From Pseudonocardia parietis (GTDB lineage Bacteria > Actinomycetota > Actinomycetes > Mycobacteriales > Pseudonocardiaceae), in assembly GCF_017876315.1 (NCBI RefSeq), contig NZ_JAGINU010000001.1, forward strand, positions 2,604,001 to 2,668,000: a stretch of 64,000 nucleotides of DNA, in the 5' to 3' direction. Both the position numbers and the translations under genes were made by a program. Under the pieces are notes generated by a model, which was given only the letters and a program-made list of their open reading frames with translations, was not told the DNA's origin and did no database searches. How positions within the stretch are numbered: position 1 is the stretch's first letter; every line of letters begins with the position of its first letter. Of the stretch, positions 1 through 8,493 are shown piece after piece.

Positions 1-255
1 GCGGTCACGGCGCTGCCGACCGAGCTGGTGTCGGTCGTCGCGGGGCTCGCGATGATCGGTGTGCTGGTCTCGTCGTTCCGTGGCGCGTTCGGCGACGGTC
101 GCTTCCGGATCGGCGCGCTGACGGCGCTCGTCGTGGCGATGAGCGGGGTTGCGCCCTTGGGGATCTCCAGCCCGTTCTGGGCGCTCGTCGCCGGTGTCGC
201 GATCTCGGCGATCCTCGAACCGGGCGACTTTCGGGTCCGGGCCGAGGTCAGGTGA
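1..255 (+). CDS. benE: BenE-family benzoate/H+ symporter, C-terminal end (5' partial)
   Basis: The reading frame is open from base 1, so only the last 84 residues of the protein are present. They form two or three hydrophobic membrane segments. The stretch reading GISSPFWALVAGVAIS matches the last helix of BenE transporters, where a similar glycine-rich segment with FW(G/A)LVAG occurs near the C terminus. BenE proteins import benzoate or related aromatic acids through the inner membrane with protons. The upstream part lies outside the window, so substrate and operon cannot be judged. The gene fits the aromatic-acid theme of the region. Family assignment rests on a short tail and is moderate. 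Confidence 0.6.
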   Translation, partial: AVTALPTELVSVVAGLAMIGVLVSSFRGAFGDGRFRIGALTALVVAMSGVAPLGISSPFWALVAGVAISAILEPGDFRVRAEVR

Positions 256-680
256 GCGTACGACGAGCTGTGATCGTCGCTCCGACGAGTCGCTGCAGCC
301 GACATCCTCGATCGGTTCGCCGACCTGAATCGCTTCGTCGCCTGGCAGTGTGGCTCGCCGGCAGAGGGCCGCGACCTCCGGTACGTGGACCGCATGAAGG
401 TCCGCGAGGCGGTCCAGCGCGAGATTCAGGGGTGGGCCGGCGAAGCCGAAGATCGCCTCGGGCGCCAGCACGGCCGGCTGCTCGAGGCTGATGTCGCCGC
501 CGGCGCCCGACACGTTGGTCAGTCGCGTGCCCTGCGACCGGTCGGTGTCGCCTCAAGAATCGGGTCGACACCCATGAACGAAGCCATCCCGTCTTGGAGC
601 CCTCCTCAGTAGCAGGGCCGGCTCTGGCCCTCGTGGCCTCCGGCGCGGGGATGGGGTTGATGCCGCTTTCCGGGACTAGA
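256..680. other. Gene-poor stretch, no supported gene
   Basis: No reading frame here has a ribosome-binding site, length and recognisable family together. One forward frame from about 301 to 612 reads like protein (DILDRFADLNRF near its start) but has no start signal and I do not recognise it. The reverse strand also has short protein-like runs. The stretch looks like decayed coding DNA between the BenE-type gene and an insertion-sequence remnant. Confidence 0.4.
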
Positions 681-842
681 TGTGCTGTCCGGGCACGTTG
701 GTGACAGTCCGGCACGCCGGTCCGATGATCTTGAGACGAGCGAGGGCCTCCGAGGTCGGTGTGGATCACCACGAAACACGCCGAAGCCCGAGGAGGCCCT
801 CTGGTGATCCACCGTAACGCCCCGCTGACCCCTACCGGCCGA
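681..842 (+). mobile_element. IS481-family left-end remnant
   Basis: The sequence starts with TGTGCTGTCCGGGCACGTTG, typical of an IS481-type terminus that begins TGT. A GTG codon at 803 then opens a frame reading VIHRNAPLTPTGR, the conserved N-terminal motif of IS481 transposases (M(I/V)HRNAPL(T/S)xxGR). The similarity stops after about 13 codons and the frame ends soon after, so only the left end and the first codons survive. No right end was seen. The truncation lies just upstream of the membrane-protein gene at 886. Confidence 0.55.
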
Positions 843-885
843 GAGAACTCCGGACGACGACACTGGGCAACATCGCTGCCGCCGA

Positions 886-1581
886 GTGGCCGTGCTGGGC
901 AGGGCATTCCGGCGGACCTGGCCTGACCAGGACGGCACCGACCCGCGCATCCTCGCGACGCGGGGCCGCCTGCGACTGCTGATCGGAATGGTCCGGGACA
1001 ACCGGCCGTGGCGGCTGGTGTCGGGTCTGCGGGGGGACTCGTCGGCGCGTTCGCGTTCAGCGCATTTCTATTTGATCAACACCACGCTGTGGCAACTCGC
1101 GATTACCATGTCGGTGTGGCGGCGGGTCGCCGCGGTGCTTGCCTCGATCACCGTGATGCTCACCTGGCTCGTCGTCTACCACCACCTGTGGGAACGGACA
1201 AGGAATCGGCCGCCGCAGGAACGCGAGCAATCGGTCCTGTTCAACGCTTCGACCGTACTGACCCTCGCCATCGGGCTGGTGTGCGGCTACGTAGCGCTCT
1301 TCGTCCTGAACCTGATCGCCGCGTTCATCATCTTCACATCCGAAGTGTTCGGCCAGTACGCCGGACCTGAGCACGGACTCGGGGACTACCTCACCGTCGT
1401 CCTGTTGGCGACCGCCGCCGCAACCGTCGCGGGCGCCATCGGCTCGGGCTTCGAGAGCGAAGAGTCGGTCCGCGAGGCTACGTACAGCTACCGCGAACGC
1501 GAGCGCCGCGAAGCCCTGTGCCGTTCACGAGCAGCCGAGACGGACGAGGAGACGTTGGACGACACGACGCCCGACGCGTGA
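886..1581 (+). CDS. Actinobacterial four-helix membrane protein with a suspected compensating frameshift
   Basis: The 231-residue product contains the family-like N-terminal motif RGRLRLLIGMVRDNRPWRLV, then about four membrane segments, and a charged C-terminal tail. It resembles the protein encoded at 19776-20370; databases often name the family, without experimental basis, as a methylene-tetrahydrofolate dehydrogenase. The segment at 1036-1074 reads RGDSSARSRSAHFY, whereas the neighbouring frame reads GLVGAFAFSAFL, the hydrophobic helix expected at this point. Two compensating indels may therefore have changed about a dozen residues. Residues before about 25 are probably a spurious N-terminal extension created by the IS481 scar. 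Function is unknown. Confidence 0.5.
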   Translation: MAVLGRAFRRTWPDQDGTDPRILATRGRLRLLIGMVRDNRPWRLVSGLRGDSSARSRSAHFYLINTTLWQLAITMSVWRRVAAVLASITVMLTWLVVYHHLWERTRNRPPQEREQSVLFNASTVLTLAIGLVCGYVALFVLNLIAAFIIFTSEVFGQYAGPEHGLGDYLTVVLLATAAATVAGAIGSGFESEESVREATYSYRERERREALCRSRAAETDEETLDDTTPDA

Positions 1582-2176
1582 TCGACCTTTGCGAGGAGAC
1601 GGACCAGGGCCCGCGACGGCCCAGAGGCGGCCCAAGGCGCAGAATCAGCGCCCTGACCTGCAGGTCCCGATGAATCCGGCTTACACACCAACTCGCCCGC
1701 CCCGCACCCTCCGGCCTCGGCCGATCGGTCCGGTAGTGCTGCTGACCTGCGGAATTACGTCGCAACGATTCTCGGGTGTTCTTGCTTCTGCCCGACCTCT
1801 GACGGTCTGAGCCGGCCTGAGTCGTGTGCTTGGTGCTTGGTGCTTGCTATGAGAACGTGTTGTCCGGGCCGGTCCGCCCTGCGCGATCGATCCCGAAGAA
1901 GGAACGCCGAGCCGGCTCCAGGTCACCGACGTGCGCGGCGGCAACCGCGCGTTGAGCGAAGTAGAAGGCGCGCCACGTCGTCACCGGCGAGCGAGTAGAG
2001 GATCCGGGTACCGCCGCGGCGGGTTTGCAGAATCCGAGGTCGCCCGGAGACCACAATCGGGTCGACGTAGTCGAGTAGGCCGGGCGGGTGCCGGCGGTGC
2101 TGTCGGCCCGGCTACGGTCCGGCCGATAGCATCCCCAAATACCCTCACCGTGCACCCCCGCGCCTGGTCGTCGAAG
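1582..2176. other. Gene-poor stretch with decayed coding traces
   Basis: Between the membrane-protein gene and the maleate isomerase gene I find no intact gene. The only trace I can interpret is a short reverse-strand fragment like the C-terminal end of an ArsR regulator (listed separately). Any terminator of the leftward operon that ends at 2177 should lie here, but I could not pick out a convincing hairpin followed by a T-run. Confidence 0.4.
1955..2090 (-). pseudogene. Possible ArsR-family regulator fragment
   Basis: Read on the reverse strand, the segment contains TRILYSLAGDDVARLLL, which resembles the beta-wing and last helix of ArsR winged-helix repressors (typical pattern R-(V/I)-LYSLAD-x-x-V). 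There is no start codon, the helix-turn-helix part is missing, and the frame is broken on both sides. It is a remnant at most. The match is short, so the call is weak. Confidence 0.25.
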
Positions 2177-2989
2177 TCACGGCATCCGCGTCCCGGCGCC
2201 GGCGGCCGGACCCGATGCGAGCAGTCGCCCGGCTCCCGCGATAGCGGGCGTGTGACCGAGGCGGGTCAGTACCTCGTAGGCCGTTGCCGTTGCTGCAGTG
2301 ATGACCGGCAGTCCGAGTTCGTCCTCCACCCGTTGCACCGCGGGCAACGACGGCATCTGGACGCAGGCGGACAGGACGATCGCGTCGGCGTCGTCCTGTC
2401 GCAGGGCCCGGGCGATCTCGGGCAGCTGCTCGGGATCGAGTCGGCCGACCGCGAGATTGTCGGGTACCTCGAGGGCGACGGCGTCGAGGACCTCGATTCC
2501 CTCGCCCTCGATGTACTCCTTCACCATGCGGGTCAATGGCGCCATGTACGGGGTGACGATCGCAACCCGCGACCAGCCGAAGGCGCGGAGCGTGCGAACG
2601 AGCGCACCCGCGCTGCTGACCACCTCGGCGGGATGGCCGTTCTGCCGTGCTGCGTCGGCGATGACCTGTTCAGACTCTTTGTGGGCGCCGGGGCCTTGCG
2701 CCATGACCGCGACCAGGCAGGCGTAGGCGATCACGTCGACGGCGGCGTCGGACACCGCAGTAGCGCACTCGCCGGCGCGGCGCACCATGGCCTGGAGCTC
2801 GTCGGGGGTGACCTGCTTCATCGCGGCCCGGCCGGAGTGGAAGGTGTATCGCTGACCGGTGGCCTCGGTCTGCCGGCGGAACAGCTCTGGGAGCTCGGTC
2901 TCCATCGTGGTGTTGGAGCTGGGCACGATCAGCCCGATGCGCGACAGCGCCGCGGGAGCGGTCGACGTGCCGGTGGGGTGGTCGGTCAT
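2177..2989 (-). CDS. nicE: Maleate isomerase (maleate cis-trans isomerase)
   Basis: This 270-residue protein of the Asp/Glu racemase superfamily converts maleate to fumarate, the last step of the 2,5-dihydroxypyridine branch. The family signature VPSSNTTMETE lies near residues 22-32. The two catalytic cysteines are Cys91 (YACLVAVM) and Cys209 (LSACVQMPS), as in characterised maleate isomerases, and the length is normal. Its start ATG at 2989 overlaps the stop of the preceding molybdenum-hydroxylase gene in an ATGA overlap, so it is translated as the last gene of the operon. Resemblance to Pseudomonas NicE is clear over the full length. Confidence 0.93.
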   Translation of the reverse strand: MTDHPTGTSTAPAALSRIGLIVPSSNTTMETELPELFRRQTEATGQRYTFHSGRAAMKQVTPDELQAMVRRAGECATAVSDAAVDVIAYACLVAVMAQGPGAHKESEQVIADAARQNGHPAEVVSSAGALVRTLRAFGWSRVAIVTPYMAPLTRMVKEYIEGEGIEVLDAVALEVPDNLAVGRLDPEQLPEIARALRQDDADAIVLSACVQMPSLPAVQRVEDELGLPVITAATATAYEVLTRLGHTPAIAGAGRLLASGPAAGAGTRMP

Positions 2990-5439
2990 CAGTACTCGAT
3001 TCCTCCGTCGGGAAGGCCCGAGGGCGTTGGTGTGAGCTCGGTGCCGCGGGACGTCGTCTGGCCGGCGAGCGCGTTCCAGACCGCCTCGGGCGTGATCGGC
3101 AAGGCGCTGAGTTCGACCCCGAAGTCGGCGAGGGCATCGCAGACCGCATTGGCGACGGCTGCTCCGGGTGGGATGGTCCCCACCTCACCGACGCCGCGGA
3201 CGCCGAAGGGCGTGACCGGTGAGGGCACCGTGGTGTGGCGGAGCTCCACCCGGGGAAGATCGGCGGCGGTCGGGACGAAGTAGTCCATCATGGATCCATT
3301 GACGAGCTGACCGCTGTCGGCGTCGTAGCGCAGCTCCTCGGTCAGCGCTGCTCCGAATCCCTGAGCCAGCCCACCGCGGACCTGGCCGTCGACGACCGTG
3401 GGATTCACGATCGTCCCACCGTCGTGGACCATGACGAACCGCTCGATGTCGAACTCGCCGGTCTGCGAGTCCACGGCGACCTGCGCCGCGGCGGTACCGA
3501 ACGAGTAGGCCGCGTCCGACGGCTCGAAGTGCGCGGTCGCCTCCAGCCCGGGCTCCTCCTCAGGAGGCATCCCCTGGCCGGTGATCGCGGTCGTGTAGAC
3601 CGTCGCCAGCGGGACCGCTCGGGAGTGGTCGGTCCGGACCCGGACCGCGGAGCCGATGATCTCGACGTCGTCGACCGACGCGTCGAGGCGCCAGGCCGCG
3701 ATCCGTCGTGTCTTGGCGGCGAGCTGCTCGGCCGCCGCCCGCAAAGCGCCCGAGGCGGCGATCATGGTCCGGGAGGCGAAGGCACCGGTGTTGAGGGGCG
3801 ACGTGGCGGTGTCCCCGGCGTGGACTCGAATCGCGTCGTAGTCGGTGCCGAACACATCGGCTACGACCTGCGCGAAGGCGGTCTCGCCGCTCTGCCCCAT
3901 CGTGGACACACCGGTGTAGACGTCGATCCCACCGGACCGGTTGGCGCGCAGCGTGACGCTCTCGTGGGCGCCGAACATCGAGCCCCGGCGAGCGAGGAAC
4001 CGCGCGCTCGCATACCCGGTGCGCTCCACGAACGACGAGAACCCGATTCCGACGAGCCGGCCGTCCGCCCGCGGTGCCCGGCCGCGAGCGCGGTGCCCGG
4101 CCCAGTCCACGGCGTCTGCCGCCATGCGCAGGCACCGCTCGTAGTCGCCGCTGTCGTAGACCGCACCCGTCGGATTGCGCCAGGGCATGTCCTGCGAGGT
4201 CACCATGTTACGGGCCCGAAGCTCGACCGGATCGAGGTTCAGACGGCGCGCGAGCTGGTCCATCAACCGCTCGTAGGCGAAGTTCACCTCTGGCTGGCCG
4301 TACCCGCGGTACGCTCCGATTGGCGTCTTGTTCGTCAGCGTCACGCGGCGTTCGGTGTAGCCGTCGTCGACCTTGTAGGGGCCGTTGAACACGACGCTGG
4401 AGAGCTGGGCGGAGCCGAAGGGTGAGTTCCAGCCGCCGATGTCGGTGGCGTAGACGTTCGTCATCGCGAGGATGCGGCCGGTCGCGTCCGCGGCGATGCG
4501 GTAGTCGTGCACGGATTCGCGGGCGTGCGTGCTCCCGCGGAAGTGTTCGCCACGGTCCTCGGACCATTTCACCGGTCGGCGGAGTGCGATGGCGTGCAGG
4601 CAGGCCAGGACGTCCTCTGGGAAGACGCCCAGCTTCAGCCCGAATCCGCCGCCGACGTCCGACGCGACGGCACGGATCTCGCTCTCGCCGAGCCGGAGGA
4701 TTTCGGCGAGCTCCTTGCGGATCAGATGGGGGACCTGCGACGAGCAGTGGACGGTGAGCTCACGAGCCCCGGGACGCCACTCGGCGACCACTCCCCGGGT
4801 CTCCATCGGGAGCGCGGTCACCCGGTTGATCCGGAAGCGGCCCTCCACGACGACGTCGGCCTGGGCGAACCGGGAGTCCGGGTCGCCGCTGCCGTCGGAG
4901 TTGGCGGCCAGGAGATTGGAGTCCAGGACCGAGGGATGCAGCACCGGCGCGTCGGGTTCGAGAGCGGCCAGGACGTCCACGACGTGCGGCAGGGGTTCGT
5001 AGGTGATGTCGAGGAGTTCGAGCGCGTCCTCGGCGACGTGCCGGCTGTTCGCGACGACGCTGACGACCGGTTGCCCCTCGTGTGTGGCGACGTCCTGGGC
5101 GAGCGCGTAGTACGGCAACCTCGGCGCGCCCGGTACCGGGCGGAGGACGGTCAGCGGCTCGGTGCACCGCCGGACGTCCGTCGGCGTCAGGACGTGCTCG
5201 ACGCCGGCGAGCGCCGCCGCGGCGCTCGTGTCGACGTGCGCGACCCGTGCGTGCGGGTAGGGGCAGCGGGCCACGGCCATGTACAGCACCCGTGCCGGCT
5301 CGACGTCGTCGGTGAAGCGGCCGTCACCGCGGAGCAGGCGGTCGTCCTCCTTGCGGAGCTGCGAGGTGCCGATGATTCGGCGTCGACCGCCCGTGTCGCC
5401 ACGCTCGGCGCCGATTGAGGGTTCTTCCAGAATGGTCAT
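2989..5439 (-). CDS. Molybdenum hydroxylase large subunit (xanthine oxidase family), probable 3-hydroxypyridine hydroxylase
   Basis: The product is about 816 residues and has the molybdopterin-binding large-subunit architecture of the xanthine dehydrogenase/CO dehydrogenase family. It begins IGTSQLRKEDDRLLRGDGRFTDD, typical of CoxL-like proteins, and carries GGGFGLK in the cofactor-binding part and GVRGVGEVG near the C terminus, which holds the conserved active-site glutamate. A CO-dehydrogenase-type active-site cysteine loop is not evident, which favours an aromatic N-heterocycle hydroxylase. ATG at 5439 was chosen because it overlaps the stop of the 2Fe-2S subunit gene. By context it hydroxylates 3-hydroxypyridine to 2,5-dihydroxypyridine together with the subunits encoded at 5436, 9169 and 8490. 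Substrate is inferred from the neighbours. Confidence 0.85.
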   Translation of the reverse strand: MTILEEPSIGAERGDTGGRRRIIGTSQLRKEDDRLLRGDGRFTDDVEPARVLYMAVARCPYPHARVAHVDTSAAAALAGVEHVLTPTDVRRCTEPLTVLRPVPGAPRLPYYALAQDVATHEGQPVVSVVANSRHVAEDALELLDITYEPLPHVVDVLAALEPDAPVLHPSVLDSNLLAANSDGSGDPDSRFAQADVVVEGRFRINRVTALPMETRGVVAEWRPGARELTVHCSSQVPHLIRKELAEILRLGESEIRAVASDVGGGFGLKLGVFPEDVLACLHAIALRRPVKWSEDRGEHFRGSTHARESVHDYRIAADATGRILAMTNVYATDIGGWNSPFGSAQLSSVVFNGPYKVDDGYTERRVTLTNKTPIGAYRGYGQPEVNFAYERLMDQLARRLNLDPVELRARNMVTSQDMPWRNPTGAVYDSGDYERCLRMAADAVDWAGHRARGRAPRADGRLVGIGFSSFVERTGYASARFLARRGSMFGAHESVTLRANRSGGIDVYTGVSTMGQSGETAFAQVVADVFGTDYDAIRVHAGDTATSPLNTGAFASRTMIAASGALRAAAEQLAAKTRRIAAWRLDASVDDVEIIGSAVRVRTDHSRAVPLATVYTTAITGQGMPPEEEPGLEATAHFEPSDAAYSFGTAAAQVAVDSQTGEFDIERFVMVHDGGTIVNPTVVDGQVRGGLAQGFGAALTEELRYDADSGQLVNGSMMDYFVPTAADLPRVELRHTTVPSPVTPFGVRGVGEVGTIPPGAAVANAVCDALADFGVELSALPITPEAVWNALAGQTTSRGTELTPTPSGLPDGGIEY

Positions 5440-5993
5440 GTCAGCCCTGGGTCGCAGTGGTCTCGGTGGCCGGCCGGGAGGGGATCCGCCGGGCTGCCCT
5501 GCGGGTTCTCCATGAACCAGCGCTCGATGGCAGCCACGACGTTGTCGTAGCCGGTGCACCGGCACAGGACTCCGGCGATCTCCTCGCGAATCCCGTCCGG
5601 ACCCGGCCGGCAGCTCTGGTGTGCGAGCGCGGTCGCGGTCATCAGGAAGCCCGGGGAGCAGAAGCCGCACTGCAGAGCGTGTTCCTCTTTGAAGGCCTGC
5701 TGCAGGGTGTTGAGCTCGTCCCCCTCCGCGAGCGATTCGACGGTCCGGACGTCGCGGCCGTCGACCTGGCACGCCAGCATCAGGCACGACTTGACTGCCT
5801 CACCGTCGACGATCACGGTGCACATCCCGCAGGCGCCCTGCTCGCAGCCGATGTGTGTCCCGGTGAGACCGAGGTGCAGACGCAGGAAGTCAGCGAGGTG
5901 CAGCCGCGCGGGGACGTTCGCCCGCACGACGCGTCCGTTGACCGTGGTAACCGTCTCGACGAGCAGCTCTTCGGGTGCCTCGAGGCCGCTCAC
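5436..5993 (-). CDS. Molybdenum hydroxylase 2Fe-2S small subunit
   Basis: This 185-residue subunit carries two [2Fe-2S] clusters that pass electrons from the molybdenum centre to FAD. The plant-type cluster ligands are Cys50, Cys55, Cys58 and Cys70 (CEQGACGMC then C), and the second cluster uses CGFC at 109-112 and CRC at 144-146, followed by TGY. This is the standard CoxS/small-subunit layout at normal length. The GTG start at 5993 overlaps the stop of nicX (GTGA) and the stop overlaps the large-subunit ATG. It sits next to the large subunit, whereas the FAD subunit is encoded about 3 kb upstream in the same operon. Confidence 0.93.
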   Translation of the reverse strand: MSGLEAPEELLVETVTTVNGRVVRANVPARLHLADFLRLHLGLTGTHIGCEQGACGMCTVIVDGEAVKSCLMLACQVDGRDVRTVESLAEGDELNTLQQAFKEEHALQCGFCSPGFLMTATALAHQSCRPGPDGIREEIAGVLCRCTGYDNVVAAIERWFMENPQGSPADPLPAGHRDHCDPGLT

Positions 5994-7036
5994 CGTCGGT
6001 TCACCGGGCGCATCTCGGGCACGGTCAGCTCGCCGGCGTCGACGATCAGCTCGTCGTCGAGATACAGCGAGTTGCCGCGCATCGGGATGTCGAAGTGGCA
6101 CGCGGTGTCGTTCGGGCCACCGAGCTCGTTGTTCGGGCCGATCGAGAACATCACGTTGCCGTAGAAGGAACGAAGCTCCATACCCATCCCGCCACCGAAC
6201 TGGGTCAGCCCGTGCCAGTGCGCCCGCTCGTCCAGACCCCACCCGACATGCGACATCCCGTAGCCACGCGGGTCGTCGAAGCTCTTGATGTAGGAGGCGA
6301 GCAGATCCGCATCCAGGCCCGAGGAACCCTTCCCGCCGCGGATGTCGCGGATGAACCCGGCCTCGATGGTGATCTCCACCGGGGTCTGCACATAGGTGTT
6401 GAACGGCAACAGGACGTCCCCGGGGGCGAGGACGATCTTCCCGTCGACGCCGTCGTCGGAACCACCGGTGAACACGAACGCCGCCGGCCAGTGGTCCCAC
6501 CGGCCCGGGGTGTCGGTGTAGCCGTACTCCGACAGGGTCGGGTACATGCCCAGCTGGTAGGTCACATCCGTGCCGTGCGGGCTGGTGATCCGCATCGTGG
6601 AGGCCTTGGCCAGCAGCTCCGCCCCGGTCTCCACCCGCTCCCGCAGCTCGGTCGTGGGCATCAACCGCGCCAGCAGCTCCGGCGGCTCCACCGCGGTCAG
6701 GATCCGCGTGCCGGCGTCCTGGATCGCGAACTGCTCCGGGGAGAACAGCAGGAACGTGCAGTCCACCACCATGTCCGCGGCCTTGAGCGCATCCACCGCG
6801 AGGGGGATCCGGCCCAGCCCGGAGTCCCCGACCGCCCACGCCCCACCCGCGCTCGCCGGCGACGGCAACCGCATGTGATACCCCGTCGCGCCCAGCTTCT
6901 GGATCGCCCACAGGAACGCATCCGCGTACTCGCCGCGCTCCCCACCCCGGGTCAGCACCACCACCGTCTCGCCCTCGTGCACCCCGGACAGCGTCAGCTG
7001 CTGCAGGCAGATGTCGTTGAACAGGTTCTGGTCCAT
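5990..7036 (-). CDS. nicX: 2,5-dihydroxypyridine 5,6-dioxygenase
   Basis: This 348-residue iron(II) dioxygenase opens the ring of 2,5-dihydroxypyridine to N-formylmaleamate. Similarity to Pseudomonas putida NicX is visible along the whole length: GTRIL(T/L)AVEPPE, EYGYxDxPGRWDHWP and a C-terminal half ending in CHxDIP. The expected metal ligands are present as His263 (SHVGWG), His314 and Asp316 (CHFDIP). It follows nicD after a 6-bp gap and overlaps the 2Fe-2S gene by four bases. It is the diagnostic gene of the cluster, because 2,5-dihydroxypyridine is reached from nicotinate or 3-hydroxypyridine. No 6-hydroxynicotinate monooxygenase gene is present here, which favours 3-hydroxypyridine. Confidence 0.94.
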   Translation of the reverse strand: MDQNLFNDICLQQLTLSGVHEGETVVVLTRGGERGEYADAFLWAIQKLGATGYHMRLPSPASAGGAWAVGDSGLGRIPLAVDALKAADMVVDCTFLLFSPEQFAIQDAGTRILTAVEPPELLARLMPTTELRERVETGAELLAKASTMRITSPHGTDVTYQLGMYPTLSEYGYTDTPGRWDHWPAAFVFTGGSDDGVDGKIVLAPGDVLLPFNTYVQTPVEITIEAGFIRDIRGGKGSSGLDADLLASYIKSFDDPRGYGMSHVGWGLDERAHWHGLTQFGGGMGMELRSFYGNVMFSIGPNNELGGPNDTACHFDIPMRGNSLYLDDELIVDAGELTVPEMRPVNRR

Positions 7037-7042
7037 GGCTGG

Positions 7043-7879
7043 TTACTCCTTGGGTTCGAGGTAGGACAACAGATGCGGGCGAAGGGCGTCGAGGAAGCCG
7101 GCCAGGTCGTCCCACGGCACCATGTGCCCGGTATCGGCGACGCTCAGCATCGGGATGTCCGGGCGGGCCCGGTGTAGCTCGTCGGCCGTGTCGGCCGGCA
7201 CGACCGGGCTGTCGGCCCCGCGCATGAGGAGCACCTCCCCGCGCAGAGCGGTCCAGTAGTCGACGAAGTCCTCGGTCTCGAAGCCTTCGTGGGTCTCGAC
7301 AACGGCGGTCTCGTCGCAGGTGGCGAGGAAGCGGGCGCGCAGCTCCAGCTCGCGCTGCGGCCATCGCGGGTAGAACGCGCGCACGCCGTCGGCGTCGGTT
7401 CCGGCCTGGGCCTGCCGGAGCTGGTCGAGGAACGCCTGCCGCGTCGTGGGATAGGGACGGCGGCCGGGTCCGGAGGTCGGCGGATCGACCAGCACCAGAG
7501 GCCCGTGGTCGTCGGGGGCGTGGCGGACCGCGTAGGCCGCGGCGATCCGGGCACCCATCGAGTGACCCACGATCACTGGATTATGCAGGTCGAGCGCCTC
7601 CACGAGCCCGGCGACGTCGGCGGCGTAGTCGACCAGGCGGTGACATCCCGACGGGGCCCGGTCGCTCTCCCCGCGTCCTCGCACGTCCGGCACCGTCACC
7701 CGGTAACCCGGTTCGGCCAGCCGGACGGCGAGGAAGTCCGCACAGGCCGCCGGAGTCGTGATGCCTGGGAGGAGGAGCAGCGGACGATCGCCTTCCCGCC
7801 CGTAGCGCAGCACCCGGTGCCGGAGGCCGTTCGCCCACACCGTGCTGCTCGCTCCCGCGAGTTCGGCCGATGCGGTCAT
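7043..7879 (-). CDS. nicD: N-formylmaleamate deformylase (alpha/beta hydrolase)
   Basis: This 278-residue alpha/beta-hydrolase releases formate from N-formylmaleamate, the product of NicX, giving maleamate. The nucleophile elbow GHSMGA places the catalytic serine at residue 107, the oxyanion region LLLLPGITTP lies near 34-43, and the C-terminal histidine is in DTGHMVPWDD. ATG at 7879 was chosen because it overlaps the stop of the upstream HD-domain gene (ATGA); a longer frame exists but has no family homology. Position immediately before nicX supports the NicD assignment over a generic esterase. Confidence 0.88.
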   Translation of the reverse strand: MTASAELAGASSTVWANGLRHRVLRYGREGDRPLLLLPGITTPAACADFLAVRLAEPGYRVTVPDVRGRGESDRAPSGCHRLVDYAADVAGLVEALDLHNPVIVGHSMGARIAAAYAVRHAPDDHGPLVLVDPPTSGPGRRPYPTTRQAFLDQLRQAQAGTDADGVRAFYPRWPQRELELRARFLATCDETAVVETHEGFETEDFVDYWTALRGEVLLMRGADSPVVPADTADELHRARPDIPMLSVADTGHMVPWDDLAGFLDALRPHLLSYLEPKE

Positions 7880-8493
7880 CGTTGCGGTACCTCCGTCTCC
7901 GACTCCGTCGGGAGCTGGTCGAGGGCCCACGCCAGGAGCGGGGCCGCGTACTGGGCGGCAGCGGGGGTTCGCACGCGGTCGGTCATGTAGCGCAGCTTGC
8001 GCTCGGCCTGCGACCGCGAGCAGACGCCGGAGCGGACCCAGTCGCGCGTCAGGCCCGCGAGGGTCTCGAGGAACGACAACGAGTCCGCCGCCTGGACCTC
8101 GTCGGCGCCGTCGATGCCGCCGACCTCGTGCAGCCCGACCAGACGCCGGATCTCGGCCCGGTCGACGGTGGCGGCCACCGGGCCCAGGTTCCCGAGCCAC
8201 ACCGTGACGACCTCGGCCGATCGCAGCATGTGCGGGAAGAGGTAGTCCGGGTCGTCCCATCGCCCGTCGGCGTGCCGGAGGACCGGCCCACCCGGGAACA
8301 TCCGCTCGATGTCGTGGGTCAGCGCCGCGATCCGCATCTCGGCCGTCGCCGCGGACGCGAGGTGCACGAGCCAGTCCCGCGCCCGCACCAGGTGCTCGGC
8401 CTGGTCGTACGCTGCGATCCACTCGGTGGCGAGCGCCTCGACCTCGCCGTGTGCCTCCACGCGCGGTGCCGTCCAGGGCATCGATGTGCTCAT
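7876..8493 (-). CDS. HD-domain protein of the hydroxypyridine operon
   Basis: The 205-residue product has a helical fold with an HD signature (RIAALTHDIERMFPG, residues about 55-70) preceded by a helix that could supply a metal-binding histidine. HD proteins are metal-dependent phosphohydrolases or related enzymes. The gene is locked between the SRPBCC subunit and nicD by four-base overlaps on both sides, so it is almost certainly part of the pathway. An attractive but unproven role is hydrolysis of a phosphorylated pyridine intermediate made by the PEP-synthase-like pair upstream. Start ATG at 8493 reads MSTSMPW. I do not know a characterised close relative. Confidence 0.72.
   Translation of the reverse strand: MSTSMPWTAPRVEAHGEVEALATEWIAAYDQAEHLVRARDWLVHLASAATAEMRIAALTHDIERMFPGGPVLRHADGRWDDPDYLFPHMLRSAEVVTVWLGNLGPVAATVDRAEIRRLVGLHEVGGIDGADEVQAADSLSFLETLAGLTRDWVRSGVCSRSQAERKLRYMTDRVRTPAAAQYAAPLLAWALDQLPTESETEVPQR

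Noticed and set aside
252-612. Short forward open frames after the BenE-type gene
   Set aside because: One reads partly like protein but has no start, no homology I recognise and no continuation. Kept only as a note in the region entry.
1931-5418. Long rightward open frames antisense to the maleate isomerase and hydroxylase genes
   Set aside because: They have Arg/Gly/Ala-rich composition, no family motifs and no ribosome-binding sites. They are mirror frames of high-GC genes on the other strand.
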